64,000 nucleotides of DNA from Prosapia bicincta (GCA_036971475.1 JBAIZL010000004.1:62931753-62995752); one strand, 5' to 3'. Positions 1 to 14,014 are shown, counted from the stretch's first letter. The notes: a model not told the origin generated them from the sequence alone. Program-made: numbers and translations.

Positions 1-3000
1 TTAAGTACACGTTGTTAAATTACCTCTTTTACTTGCACCAGATTTTTACTGATTATTTTATTGCCATTATTACATTTTATGTTCTAATACAAATGCATTT
101 AGGTATTTATTTAGTGTATTATGGCGTATCAGGAAAATAAAAGTCTAAAAATATAAAGTTATTCTAGTTTCGATGTGAAATAATTGTTTCTTTAATCTAA
201 TAAATTTATTTAGTAGAAGATAAAATTTGCTGGTTATGAGCGCCTGGTTCTAGTGTTGTTGGTGTTACAACCAATGATACAGTTCAATATCAGGTACTAA
301 AGAAGTATATAAAAAATGTAATACTTTTATAAAAGCAATTGTGCTACCTGAGCGAACTGCTAATGCAACGATGGGAGCAAAGCTTCAAATTCACATGTTT
401 TTCTGATTGTTACTAAGTTTATATCTCATTAATTCCATGGTAGTTGTTGTACTCTTTAGGTTTTTTTAAAAAAATGTTATTTCAAAGTTTTTATTCTGTG
501 AAAATTTATAAAAGCCTACATGTCTAATTTAATCAAACACGAGTTGTTTTTAGATATCATCTTACATACGTAGCGGCAGATTTATAAAGGTTTTTATCTC
601 TAAACAAATAAAACCTTATTATTGTGAAGTTTTTTAACTTTCCCAATTTACATCAGAATTTAAGGACACTGAATAAATGAATGACTACTGTACAAGGGAC
701 ACCATGTTGGTTTAGCGTTTCCATAATTCAGAACTAATTTTATTAAGATACCTTATGCTAGTTTCATATGCAAGAAAGGTGTTGTCTAGTAGCACATCAT
801 GCTATTACAATAATTATTACACAAAATTGTATTAATATTACACAATATTGTAATTTACGCAATAATATTCACACAACAAAGAAAATATTTAATGTTATTT
901 ATTTTAATACTGTGGTACTGTTACCAAAATGAGATACCTAACTATACGTATTGCAGATTATGTTGTAGCGTTTGTCAACTTACTAATAAGTTGCAACGCC
1001 TAATATTCTATGTGTGTAGATTTTTCTTTCAAAAGTATAGTTAGAATGATAACTCTTGCGAACAATGATGTACTAATTAGTTGCAATATGAGAACTAAAC
1101 GAAAGTAAAACCAACATATTTAAAAATTACAATAGGAAACTACAATTTAATAACCGAAATAGTCTCAAACAAATATTAATGCTGAAATTCCAGAAACAAT
1201 ACAAATTGTCAACGATGTACCTCAGTGTATTCATTATAATTTTTTGCGTGATATAAAGTTTCGTTAAAAACAAAATATTTGTACTGTTTTATAACTCTAC
1301 CTACCAATCGTTAGGTTAGGGAGATAGGTAATCTAGCAATAGCAATTTCAACCTTTAAACATATGTTATTATAAAGTTAGTTTAATGACTCAGATAGCTG
1401 AGGCTTTGCTTAACCAATCCATTTATGAGACTCTATGCTTTACCTCTTCCGTACTACTTTCTATTACTTTATTAATGTATCTTTTCAGGGACGTTTATAC
1501 TTCTATTTTTATTAGTTCCTAGTAAATCTATATTTAGACGTCTATGTAAACTGATGACGAGCTATCATATTGTTTCATTTTTCAATTAGGTGTTGTACTT
1601 GTTGTAGACTAACGGTACCAACAAGGTAGTAACCGAGGCGTGTTAGCTTTGACTTTTGTTTTATTCTATTTACAAGATGCTAGATCGTGGGGTACGTTTA
1701 TGTTATTAGTTTTCGGACGATTTGCTAACCCTATAGTAATACATGTATTGATAAAAAAATTCTTATTTTATGTACAACTCAATCAATGTCTAAAGACCGA
1801 TTGGTAAGGATGTTAAGAAGGTCAAAGAATTCCCTGGTTTTTATCTGGGTGATAAATAGTGTTTTACGCATTCCCCCCATTTTAAGAAGTAAAGTGAAAA
1901 ATGGGTAGTATTTGGTAGTATTCGGAAATAAAACATCGATCACCTGGTCTCCTGATACCTAAATATGGGAACTAATATTACCATTGCCTGATGGTTAGTG
2001 TTCTTCACCCTATTTAGAGCTGATCTCTACCGGAGAGAAATGAGACGTCCAATCGTTACTTCACTGATAAGAGTTACTTTCATGACATTGGTTACGGTTA
2101 CATCTAGTAATATCCAAGTAACAATAATAATAAATTTTAAGTAGCAGGACACGTATTCAGACAATAGTGTCGTTTTTCACTGATTTGAAGGTGACATATA
2201 AATAAACGTTTTTCTGGTAAGATAATGCATATCCGTTTGCGTCAATCTATAGTTTAAATATATTCTGAATTATTAATTTTATAATTGAAAATAATCTTTG
2301 GATTTTTTGATAGAATACTTTCATCTAAAGTGAGCTAAATAGAACTTGTACAGAAAACTATTATATTTTTCAACACCCAAGATAAGAAATTTTAAACTCC
2401 AGCTTTGGTGTTGAATATACTTCCAGAGTATCGGTTTCTCTCAAAATTATGTTTAATAATATTAATTTAATTTAACGAATATTGGAACAAAGTGAAGGAA
2501 GTAGGTTTGTAATAGGTTATTATTAGTTTTCTTTGTGTAGTGTTTTCCTTATATTATAGTATTAGACTAAAATTACAATTTACAGAATTGAAAATGAATA
2601 TAGTGTGAAGAACATATGAAGATCAAAATACAAAATATATTTATAGGTTTAAATGAAGGCGAAAATTAAAATGTAATTAGAGGGGTGTTTGAAATAATTA
2701 TACATGTTTACTTTCTGTAAAAAGAAATTAAGAAATTATAATACGCTATAGCTCTATAAAACGTACTACCGTAATATAACCAATAATTCAACAAACATAA
2801 TATATTCAATAAACATTCAGTTCTATACAAATATTTACGGATGACATTTATGATTTATAATATACTGTTGCGTATGTTTGTTACATCGAATTTTATTGTT
2901 ACTAGTCAAGGATTAATTTATATATACATATTTTGGTTTTGTACGTTGCATGAATTAGCAACTGACTATTATTTAAACTATTCCTCTTTAATTTAGTTAT

Positions 3001-3825
3001 TTTAAGTTATTGTTCATAAAAAAATATCGTAAAAACGTATTGTTTCTGTGCAAATGAGAATTGTCTAAACAGTTGTGTGAAACACGCTAGACACTTTTGT
3101 CTTTTCAAAGGTCTCAATTTTAAGCGGAGCTAAACGTTCAGACGTTTCTTTAATTACGTCGAAAATAAAATTGGTTTAAACTTAAAATTGAAGAAGTTTT
3201 AATTTTCATTTACTTATTGTGTTGGCCAATGAAGAAACTAACAGTCCTTATTCAGCTCTTATAATGTATTTGTTTGTTTCGGTCCCTATAATTTGTTTAA
3301 TATTCATTGTTTGTTTGGACTGTTTGTTTTAGTCGCTATAATTTATTTATTTAAACAAACAAAGTACTTTGAATTCATGTTTGAATTATATTGGTGTAAT
3401 AACCACTTATCAGTCATAGCCCATCTGAATGATAATAAATTTTTAACTTCATTTAGTATCTATTCAATAACTATTCAATTTAATTTAGGGTAATTATAGA
3501 TCACAGACCAACTCATGTTTTTACACATTCTCTACGTTTCGATTTTCAATTTGCAGTATTTAATAAAACATGATTTTTGGAATGATCTTTAAATAACATA
3601 AATAACATATTTATAAGAAGGTGGATCAGATTCTGCAGAATGCATCCAATTCTTTCACTCTCCGAGTACCAAGACAGAGTCCCCACTACTAATATATACT
3701 AATTTATACCTACTAAATATAAAAACAATTTTTTGTTTAACTAATCGTGTAAACGTTTATTTAAATTCAATACTACTAATGTCTACAGAGAAGAATGTGT
3801 TTACAATTATTCTATATAGTATACA

Positions 3826-3834
<9 letters not shown>
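1..3834. other. AT-rich non-coding DNA
   Basis: No gene, RNA or transposon could be supported here on either strand. The longest open frames are short, low-complexity and rich in Phe, Ile, Tyr and Asn, as expected by chance in AT-rich DNA. No splice-bounded exon with recognisable protein motifs was seen. Confidence 0.6.
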
Positions 3835-3871
<37 letters not shown>

Positions 3872-3937
3872 CAACAATTTTTTCTTGTATTCACTTATAT
3901 TTTTCACTATATTTACTTATGTGAAGTACACATATAG

Positions 3938-3980
<43 letters not shown>

Positions 3981-3999
3981 CTATGTGTGTGTGTGTGTG
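3835..3999. repeat. Compound (TA)n ... (TA)n(GT)n microsatellite
   Basis: Two (TA)n tracts, at about 3835-3869 and 3944-3979, are separated by unique AT-rich sequence. The second is followed by a (TG)n run at 3984-3999. The apparent Tyr-Ile-rich reading frame across it is a translation of the repeat, not a gene. Confidence 0.9.
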
Positions 4000-6900
4000 C
4001 GTTGTGTCTGTGTGTGGGTCTTAGTAAAGAGAGTGTGAGCTAATAGAAAGAAATTGAGAAACATATAGATAGGCTGGTTGTAAAATGAAAACTATAACAA
4101 ATATTATTCTAAAGTAGCAAAGACATATTTGAGAATAGAAAACAATTTATGGAAATGTTATTTTAATATTTATGTCCATAGGATAATCTACTTTTTATTT
4201 CAATACATCCTGTCCTGAAATGTTGTTAGGTGATATACAGTCATTAAATGTACTTTAATATCGTATGCATAGGCAGAAATCGTTACTGATTAGGTTTGTC
4301 GAAACACCCTGTAATTATTTTGCAAGCGATAGTTCAACATATATGTAGTTAAACGGCCAATTCAAAATACTTATGGCAAAAGGGTTATGACGGTTAAATA
4401 ATATTTAATTATCAAATACTTATCAAAATACAAGAAATTATTGTTTAAGAGTTTAAGTCTTTTGTACTACATAGTATTCCCGTACTACATATGCTCGATA
4501 AATATGTTAGTTTTGTAAAATTCAAAACTATAAATGGCAGAACATTTGTGTATATCTTGTAATAACTAAATGAAAGAAGATGGAGTATAAACCTGTACAG
4601 TAGCCATTAGAGTAGGAAACACCTTCGCTTTAAGCTAATTATATATTTGTAACCCTTAGTAAAGATTTAATTAAATATACAATTAAATGTGATATTATTA
4701 TGGCCGGTTTACAAATTTTGGTCATATGTTCGAGTCGTTTTGCATATCAAAGTAATATTTTCGAGATTCTACAAATTATGGGGGTTTTAAAAATCCAACG
4801 GGTATTGGTAGGGACGTAATTTTCTTGTTAACGTTAAACACTCTGGTGAGGTGTTTACACTGATTGCGGTTGAATAATACCGCTACATCAACGTTGTAGG
4901 TTTAAAACTTTATATTTCATCTACCTGCTAAGTTGTAACATTCAAATAGCCAATACCCTCTTTTACTCAGAGGAGACAACTCACACAATAGCTCATTAAA
5001 TGACATACGTTGATGCACTTTTCTTTTAAACAAACATAGTTCGTATTTATAGTGTCCTTGTATTTCACATCTCTCTTCAGTGGAAGAGAAGACAACCTCC
5101 GTAACCAGAGAATATTGCAGTGCCGATTGACAGAAAGTCGAAGATTTTATAAACTTCCGATAGACTAATATACTTTTATAAACTTACGCAGACTTATCAC
5201 AGTCACAGGTAGAGAGTATCAGCAAGTTTGGTCGATTTATATACTATTTGTTATACTAATATTGCGAACGATAAATCGTAATAAAATGAAATGAATAACA
5301 AAATCAATTGTTACAAAAGAATGTAAAAAACGACTCATTTAAGTTATATATTTTGTAATACTAATATTTATAAAACAGAGCATATTAAGATTAATTGTTT
5401 GATTGTTTTAGGTTTACGCTAATTGACTTTAATATTAGTTACTCTCAAATTTCACGTTTCATAAACCATGTGTTTGGTAAATTGATTCGTATATCTATAA
5501 ATTGATTTGTAAGATACTTTTCTCCAGGCCTTAGTCTTTCAAAGCCATGAGCAAATAGTACGTAAGTGCACATTTTTTCATATTTGTTGCCATATGCGTT
5601 TGTATTTTACATTCGTTCAACTCCCCCTCACATTCCATGCTCTGAGAGCAGATTACAGGAATATATTTCTTATCAGGATACACCACAAAAATTGTAAACT
5701 TTTAGATAGATGGATTTTTAGAAAGGGTAACCTGTTCTTTGATATATGCATACAAACCACTAAAGATATAAACATGTGTTCGTCTGTGTGCTAAATAATT
5801 TATTTATACCTCTTTGCAGGTAAAATATTTGTTTATAAAATAAAGTTGCCCCTTCTAACAACACTTGAAACTTTAAAATGTGTGGTAAAAATGTAATAAA
5901 TAATCGATGTGCTATTTTAGTGTCGCGATAACTACTGTGAATGGCGCATTTATTTATTGGTGACAAAATTAACTATAGTTTTGAATGTAAAATATACGAA
6001 TAAAGATATAACTCAGTATGAACTAATAGATACCATTTGATACTAATTATAAGGAAATATTTACCTTAACTGAAATATTGGTTAATTCAGTTCTCTCTTG
6101 GACAATCAGATATGAGGAATTGAATCGGATGCTCATGTTATGAAATTGTATTGGTTGATCAGAGATTAATATTTGTATTAGTGTCTCTTAGATTTTTCCA
6201 AAACAATATTTCCGAGAGTCACTAAAAGTTATGTTTCCTATTAATTTGCCGTAAATGTTTACCGGTGTATTTTTACTAGCGTTATTTTTTTATTTAGGAG
6301 TGACAAATAGTTTGGGTACTTATCCTTGACGATACAAATTTAAAGTCCATTTTTTTTAGATTTAGTCTTCTGTTACGTTCTAAAATTTTTAAATCGTAGA
6401 TTTAAAAAAGGTATATTTATTTCCCTGAGTGATTGGATAAATATTTCTTATTCTTCGCAAAATCTCGCATTTATACGTAAAATTATTTAAATATACAACG
6501 GTATTGTTGAATCTTGATTTGTTTTACATCATAGATTTGATTTTTTTATAAATTATTGCTTTACCCAATTTCTAATAGTGGGTATACCTGTCTCCATAAA
6601 CAATTCAAATACGGTTTTTATTTGGCTGTTCCTAAAAAAGGAATATGTTATTGATAACCCAAATATTGTAAATTAGTGTAAGTTTTGAACTATGTATTTG
6701 TTCAATATTTTTTTCTGTAGTAATGTTAAAAATCAAACGTGTTTAAAAATATGTCTATAAATAAAGTATTCATCATGTTTCAAACTCGCATAACCGTAGT
6801 ATGTAACTGTATGTGTGGAAATTAGAAAAATGTATGAGCTCTGTGAATTATATCTATTGACGAGACGTGCATTTATTAAGGCTACAAGAATTTTAACTGA

Positions 6901-7892
6901 AAAAATTAAATCACACACACTGCCAGACAATATATGTTCGCTAGATTGTATGGACATGGGGTAATACAATTTGTGAACATTCTGTATTTTACGATTTAGG
7001 CTACATACAATTTTTTAACTAGTTTAATTTGTCCTATGGTTATACGAAATAAAGAGTGATTTTTTACTAAATAAACATTTGAATATGTATTGCGTTCAAT
7101 GGAAATTAGTTTTTTTTAATTTTCGGTAAAATTGGTGCGCATACTATTGCACCTTAAACATAGCCCATATCTATATATTTCAATCGTTATTTCCTTACTA
7201 GTGTCTTGTTTTACCCAAGGATCTATCTAACGCATTAAGGTAGTGGTAAATGTGGTCGTCGATTCACCTCACGGAATTAACAATTAATTTATTTTATTTT
7301 CAATAATATATTACAAATAATAATATAATATATAATTATATATTATAAGATATTAAACATATGTAATTATTAATTTATATGTATATAAAATAATCAACTA
7401 GTGTATTTCACAAATGGAATGATCTGTTATATGTACAACGAATACTACCTTGTAACTTCATTTTATGTTATGAATCTGATTTAATTATAAGATACGTTTA
7501 TAAGGTTTGTTACTTTACAAGTTTTCTATAGAATGTACAGAAAGCTTCCTGTTTTAAAAGGATTTCGAAACACACATAGTTCTATAAAGTTATTTACAAA
7601 GTTATGCTGAAGAGTTGTAGAAAGTTTAAGCAAGAGGAGGCACGACAAATTCCAAAAGTTTCAAAATATTTCAAAACTTTACTCTTTTACTGCCACCTTA
7701 TACATTAGGCGAAATTCTTTGGTAATGGTATAATTTAGCACATAAAAGTGTTTTACCAAAAACGTAATGGAAGCCCAAACAGAATACGTTCAAGTTATTT
7801 GGATTATATGTTCATACATTTTCCTTTAATGATGATTGTCTTAAAAAATATGACAATAAATATTTTCTGAAAGTTGTATATGTGTCATTTCT
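4000..7892. other. AT-rich non-coding DNA
   Basis: No supported feature. Open frames are under about 80 codons, have no recognisable motif and lack splice-site context. A few slightly GC-richer patches, for example near 4.8-5.2 kb, gave no protein similarity I could recognise in any frame. Confidence 0.55.
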
Positions 7893-8117
7893 TTATATCA
7901 TGATATTTGGAATTGTTCTATTTAGTTGTTTATTATAGGTACGAACGAAACTGCCCTCCATACTAATCGCAGTTTCCACCTCTTGATTCATTATGTCGCT
8001 GAATGTATTAACATTGACCAAAATAACTTTAATTGCGTAAGAAAAGGCTAAGTGAATTGGCAGCATCACGAGTATATAAGTCTCTTTTGTAGGATCATTT
8101 TTAAACCAATATTTCAA
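7893..8117 (-). other. Unassigned hydrophobic open frame, possible exon
   Basis: This 74-codon minus-strand frame has more balanced composition than its neighbours. It contains one clear membrane-spanning stretch (about residues 14-36, ILVMLPIHLAFSYAIKVILV), preceded by a charged segment (KNDPTKET) and followed by a polar one. Upstream in transcription order there is an AG (tttaaag) from which the frame could continue as an internal exon. I do not recognise the family. A chemoreceptor fragment is one possibility, because a receptor gene lies elsewhere in the window, but no conserved receptor signature is present. It may also be chance. Confidence 0.2.
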
Positions 8118-8224
8118 GCAACTTTAAAATCTATCGGAAGATTGTAGATCGGTTATAACACTTTAAAATATAAAGATTAAGGACTTTGCAGTTTTTTTGT
8201 CATACATCTTGAGGTTTTTATAAA

Positions 8225-9676
8225 CATTACACTTGTTTGTATTATTTTGACAATAATCCACTAGTTACTGATTTACTCAGCCGACGCGTATCGCGCTAGG
8301 TCAGCGCATTTATCAATGCTGTGAAATACTGACTAGACCGTTGCTCAGATGTGTTGTGTAAGTGTGATTCTATGGTACATTTTTGTTCTGTGTTGTGTTA
8401 GAGTAGTTTATTAAGTGCTCAAATATAGTGTTAAAATGGGAGTGTGTTTTGTCATTTATAGTTTGATGTGGTTAGTATTTATGGTGGTTATATACCTCAT
8501 AGTTTTAGACTGTGTTGCGTGTTTTGCCTTTATTGATGTATTGTAGGACTTTTGGATTGGTGTCTAGGCCAGTCTGTCAGAGTAGTGTGTTTTGTGTGTG
8601 TATGATGAAATTTGATGCTGGGTATACCTTTTTTCTCTGTTTTACGTGTTCATAGTATCTTGTGGTAAATGTTCTCCAAGTTTGTTCTATGTAAAAGCTG
8701 GGACAGTTGTTGCATACAATCTTGTATACTCCCGATGTGTCGCGTTTATCCCGGTGTGTTTTATAAGTGTGGAGGTGTTTTTTAATTGTGTTGGATGTTC
8801 TGAATGCTACTTTATATTTAAATTTGTAAAACGTGGAAGATATTTTTTTGTGATGGTTTGTCGTTATATGTATTATATATTTTTGTGTACATTTTTGTGT
8901 TATGTGTACATAGTTTTTTGCCCATTATGTTGTCTGTCAATATGTGTGTTATTTTCGTTTTTGGGCTATGTGTTTTATTGTGTTTAGTTCGTTTATTTTT
9001 CTTTATTTTTAATGTGTGTTTGTTGTTTTGTTTTATTATCGTTAGGTATAAGAGGTTGATTTTGTTCTGTTTTGTTTAGTTTGAATTTCATTTGTTTAGT
9101 GTTATTGTGCAATTTGTTTATGTAATTGTTAATGGTGTTTACCTGTCCTATGTTTCCGTTGTTTAGGAACACGATGTCATCTACGTATCTTTACCAATAT
9201 ATATAATTTTTTCAGCATGTTTGTTGTTGTTTATAATGTGTTTTTGTTCTATTTTGTGAATGAATGTTTCTGACAAAGTGCTTGAAATGGGGTATTACAT
9301 GGGTTAGCCTTTTTTTGCGTAGTAATTGCCGTTGTATCTGAAATAATTCTGAGAAGTTATTGTATCTGTTAGTAATATTATTTCTTAGGACGTGTTGTCT
9401 GGTATGTTATTTCTTATTAACAATTGTTGGATTATGTTTATTGTTTCTTTAACTGGTATGTTTGTGTATTGGTTGGTGTTTTGTGATTTAGCGTGAGGGT
9501 GCTGATGTGTTATTTATTAGTGGACGTATTTTCATTTCTTTCTTGTGTATTTAGGAAAGGCTTTGTGTATTGTTGCTTTAGGCTCACACAAAGCACTGTT
9601 ATTGCAAACAGACAAACAAACAAGTTTTATCATACTATAAAAGCAATGAATTTTTACACTTTTGTTATTACTTGAT
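8225..9676 (-). mobile_element. Penelope-like element, decayed copy A (minus strand)
   Basis: Read on the minus strand, this segment carries the hallmarks of a Penelope-like retroelement with a GIY-YIG endonuclease. In order they are an RT block with a degraded GLPMGS motif (about 9300), the catalytic RYVDDIV motif (9173-9195), and a downstream GIY-YIG start reading SGVYKIVCNNCPSFYI (about 8680-8740). Stops and frameshifts interrupt all of it. Its 3' flank (about 8225-8330) is the reverse complement of the 3' flank of copy B, so both share 3' sequence. The inner end abuts a short palindrome. The outer end is placed where similarity to copy B fades and is uncertain by tens of bases. Confidence 0.8.
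8677..9320 (-). pseudogene. Penelope-like RT and GIY-YIG endonuclease, broken
   Basis: In Penelope-like elements the single protein joins a telomerase-related reverse transcriptase to a C-terminal GIY-YIG nuclease that nicks target DNA for target-primed insertion. Here the RT palm motif reads W-stop-RYVDDIVFLNNGNIGQ, with a stop where Tyr is expected before RYVDD. The nuclease N-terminus shows the family pattern SGVYKI-x-C-x2-C-x3-YI, with Cys residues intact, but the Gly of YIG is replaced (YIEQTW). Frames shift between the motifs, so no functional protein can be made. Family assignment is firm; exact ends are not. Confidence 0.75.
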
Positions 9677-9840
9677 ACCAGACATCTTGTTAACTAAAAG
9701 TTGTTAAATTGTTCACTTAGACTTGTAGGAAACGTTTTCAACTTACGATTACTTCAGCCTTCAGAGGTCTTAAGAGGAAAACGATTCCTGCAAGTGTAAG
9801 TTAACCATTTAACAACTTTTAGTTAACAAAAAGTCTGGTC
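9676..9840. repeat. Central inverted repeat between two Penelope-like copies
   Basis: Arms at about 9676-9739 and 9776-9840 are reverse complements with a few mismatches. Both contain GTTAACTAAAAGTTGTTAAA or its complement. The spacer is about 36 bp. The copies on either side transcribe away from this palindrome, so it joins their 5' sides. Sequence near the centre (CTTCAG...GAGGAAAACG forward, CTGAAG...GAAAACG reverse) resembles degenerate hammerhead-like cores known from Penelope-like pseudo-LTRs; that part is inference. Confidence 0.75.
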
Positions 9841-11626
9841 GCAAATAATAGCAAAAGTTTAATAAGTAATTAACATCCAGTTCGATGAACAGCAACAATA
9901 TTTGGATATAAAAAAGCTATGGCATGACAGAAACACCCATTGACCCCCAAAACAAATTCCACACACAAATAAAAAATAACATAAACAAATGCGCACACTT
10001 AATAATCAGAGAACAAAAACTATACCTTGCACAAATAAACCAATAGCACCTTACCTAAAATACACAAGACAGATATACCAAAACGTCCAATAATAACTAA
10101 CACATCAGCACCCTCACACAAATAGCGAAACATCTCGACATAACAATAAGATAAAACATCACATTTCGTAACCACACCAGCGTAAAATACTACATAGACT
10201 TTACATTAAAAAAAATAACAAACACAAAAACATACCCCACAATTCTACACCAGCATCATTCGACATTATTAACCAATACACAAACATACCCATTAGGGAA
10301 ATAATAAACATACTCAAACAGATTGCAATAAAAAATAACACACCAGACAACACAACCAAAGAAATAATAACACTAACTGAAACAATCACTTCTCAGAATT
10401 ACTTCACGTTCAACGGCTAATATTATACACGAAACAAAGGCTTACCCATGGGATCCCGCATTTCAAGCATATTGTCAGATATGTTCATACGCAATGTAGA
10501 ACAAAAAAATATCGATTACATTGCTACATAAACATCTTCCAACATGCTTATAATATTATATGTATTGGTACAGATAGGTAGATGACATCCTAATTCTAAA
10601 AAATGGCAACATAAGACGGATAAACACCTTTCACAATTACATAAACAAATTACACAGCTACATAAACATCGCACTGGAAACAGAACAACAGAATAAAATC
10701 AACTTCCTAGACCTAACGATAACAAAACAACCAACACACATTCGAGATATACATTAAACCGCCACTACAGACGAGTTATACACAACACTTTCAATGCTGC
10801 CTTCCACTCAATGATACACAGATTGTTCAACATAACCATGAGCAATGAAAACAAAATAAACACAATAAAACACATAGCAAAATAAAAACGAATAAAACAC
10901 ACATTGATAGACAACATAATGCTCAAAAATAATGTACACAGAACAAAACAAAAAACAATGACATACAAACACAATACAAAAATATTTAACACTTACATAT
11001 CACGAGAACACATCTCAAAAAATAGCTTCCACGTCATGCAAACCTAAATACAAAGTACCATTCACAATATCCAATACAATTATAAAACACCTACACAATT
11101 CAAAAACACACCAGGATAAACACGATAGAATTGCTTGTCAACTACTGTCCCAGCTTTTACATAAAACAAACATGGGGAATATTTACCACAAGATACAAAA
11201 ACACGTAAACAAAAAAAAAAATACACAAGCCACATGGAATCTCGCCATACACATACAAAACACTCTACACTTAAGGACTGGCATAGACAAAAATCTAAAA
11301 GCTACATTACATCATTAAAAGCAAAAATCTCAATACAGTAAAAACTATGAGATTTATAAACACCATAAATACTATCCACATAACATTCTAAATGACAAAA
11401 CACACTTCCAATCAAACACTATATTTGAGCACATAAAACTACTCTATGAAAAATATGACACCTCAGACCAAAAAATAAACCACGTACTCACACCAACACA
11501 ACACACCTGATCAACAATCTTGTCAGTATTTCACATTGAAAATTGCGCAGACTTAGCGAGAAACTCGACTGCTAAGTAAATCAGTATGTAGGGGTTTTTC
11601 GCCAAGATAATACAAACAAGTGGAAT
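9841..11626 (+). mobile_element. Penelope-like element, decayed copy B (plus strand)
   Basis: Plus-strand copy, divergent from copy A. In order it encodes remnants of PKIHKTDIPKRPIITNTSAP (10054 on), GLPMGSRISSILSDMFIRNV (about 10444), a WYR-stop-VDDILIL palm motif (10566-10600), and the thumb motif AAFHSMIHRLFNITMSNENK (about 10797). It ends with a NYCPSFYI endonuclease trace near 11140. Stops are frequent. The last about 100 bases match the outer flank of copy A in inverted orientation, for example the stretch around CAGTATTTCACA. The right end is set where that match stops (TTGTTTGTATTAT near 11610). Confidence 0.82.
10054..11190 (+). pseudogene. Penelope-like RT and GIY-YIG endonuclease, broken
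   Basis: This is the same protein family as in copy A, but the RT fingers and thumb are better preserved. Visible blocks include IPKRPIITNTSAPSHK followed by a stop, GLPMGS, YVDD with Tyr changed to a stop, a NFLDLTI-like block (INFLDLTITKQP) and the HSMIHRL block typical of Penelope RT C-termini. The nuclease part is reduced to NYCPSFYIKQTW, again without the YIG Gly. With in-frame stops in the catalytic motif this copy is not functional. The stops and frameshifts differ from those of copy A, so the two decayed independently. Confidence 0.75.
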
Positions 11627-14014
11627 AATTAATAGTCCTTGAAAATTGGTAGAGCTAATAAAAGAACGAATTGATATCCTTTTACTAGATATGTGGGGAG
11701 CTAGTGAATCTGGTGGGTTTATTAATAACGCGAAGAAAATAGGCACATGTTTAAGAAGGTTCTTACTGTAAAACAAAGTGACAATGATGTCAACTCTATA
11801 CTTGGTTAGTGAGAAATATGATTGGCTGGTCAAATAAGGTTTAGTCATAAAACATATTTTTTTTAGTTGTTCAAAAAGTTAAATTGAACATACTTAAAAG
11901 ACATAAAACAAAATACATTTATTCCCCAATCATTCATACCTCATTTTTACTCATTTTACTTTTGTTTATTTGTTTTGCTAAAGGTTATAGAGAAATCATA
12001 CTGCGTAAATAATTCGTGAGCTAAAGTCTAATATACAACTAAATGAAAAAAAAATATGCTAAATATAATGCAAAAGGTAAATAGAAATCTATCGAACAAT
12101 AAGTTAAAAGTTACAAAGAGTTATAGGGAAAACTAAATTAATTAGCCAATTTAACCAATTACATTTGGAATATAATTTTACAGATTAGAATAGAGTATAA
12201 CGCATAGAGTTTCATTACATCATGAATTTCTAATGTTTTCTGTTTAGTAAACAAATTAATAAATATTAATTACGGAACGCAATATGTGATTGGTGATACT
12301 ACAATTACAAATTTAACATAAAACCAATACCCGTTATGGACATTTTATTCAAGGGAATGAGCTGATAAAATAAAAAAAATATATATCTAAGCGAGCGAAG
12401 AGTCTGAAGAAAAACCATTTGATAAGTGATAAACTTTATATTTGATTTTTACATCACACACAGCTTATATAATACAATGGTAGAGACCTTAGAAAACATT
12501 TTCACAATTTTAATTTTCTCTAGAAGTTTATAAAGTCGTATCAAGACGAATTTAACAGATGAAACAGTGAAAAAGCTCCTAAAAGTTAATAACAAAATAT
12601 ACTAGAAGCTAACGTATACCTTTTATATCCGATTTTACCAAGCACTTTAACAAAAATAATCCACCAGAATGAACACTGATATAATGCTCATTATTAAAAC
12701 ATGTAGCCTAAATATAAAACTATTATAAAGTTGATATATATTTAATGTAATTAGAAAATTTTTATATATTTATAGCACAGCAATAGAATAAATATGAAAT
12801 TCAATTAAAAAATCTTTGTTTTGCTTCTCATAGCATTTCCTTTGATTAAAATTTATTTTCCAACTTTATCTTCTCTTAATTCTTAAACACAACTTTGTTT
12901 TCAAACTCTCGTCTCCTCCAACACTGATAGGTGGAAGTTACTTAATTACTTTCACCGGCAGCATAACAAGTTTCAAAGTTAAATTATTTAAAAGTTATTC
13001 CTCCGCCGTATTTAGTGAGTTTTCATATTAAAAACTTCAAAGCAGATGAGCCTAGGTAAATTTTACAAAGTAGCTTTTTCCTCATAATTTAGGTTACTGT
13101 AACTTAACTAAAATTTGTTGTATTTAAGGAAGTCGTCTGATATCAAAAACATATTTACTTTAACAATAAACGATTGTCCGATGGATCTTTTATGTTTTAA
13201 TGATAAGGCTCTGAAATTAGAGACAGCTTGATGTAGCTAGTAATTTCAAAATCTCTCCGTTTTCAGATCAAAGGCGAAACGCTGTTAGTTCAAGTGTACG
13301 TCCACCCTTAAACTAGGCTTATATAGCACACTTTCCAATCTCTAGTGTTATAGGAAGACTAGTTGTGTCGAATTACAAACTTTCATTATATTTAGTAATA
13401 AATAATCCATGATTTTATTTGAAGAAAGTACTATATTTTTTTCAATTATTATAATTCTTTGCACTAAAAAAAACACACTTTTATAATCACCTACATTGTG
13501 TCAATTAAAAAATATCTACTAACGTTTATAAATGCCATAAGAAATATTACTTAAACATAAATTATGTATTTGGGGCAAACTATAATTTAATTCACGAGAC
13601 GTAACTTTTGAGTGAATTGACCTCAACGTGGCTTCATTTGAAGTTCAAGGTTAAATATTCAAACTAAACAAATCGTTATCTGTAGAATAGTATTGTCAAG
13701 GAACTATGACAATTTCAGGTTCATAATGTGGAAAACAAAAAATAATATTATCTCAAATAAATTAAATACCTAGAGTTAATACGAAGTAATCTAAAATACA
13801 TTAGTGTTAGAGAGGAAACCGGAATGTTTATTGATGAGGTAATCACAGAGAAAGCGATAACGATAACGGAATATATTTACGGTCATATTATCCGATTTAT
13901 GACACATTATCTGATTTGTGACTTGATATGTGCACATTTCTCTCTTACTTAATTCACACTGGCAAGCAAAAACCCCCCACACACGTACATGTATGTATAT
14001 ATAAATATAAATAA

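Noticed and set aside
3795..4043. Tyr-Ile-rich open frame
   Set aside because: It arises from (TA)n and (GT)n repeats.
8646..8987. 113-codon plus-strand frame rich in Cys, Val and Phe
   Set aside because: It is the antisense of the Penelope-like coding region, which carries the recognisable motifs on the minus strand.
11531..11848. 105-codon minus-strand frame
   Set aside because: It overlaps the 3' flank of Penelope copy B, shows no motif, and seems to be an antisense chance frame.
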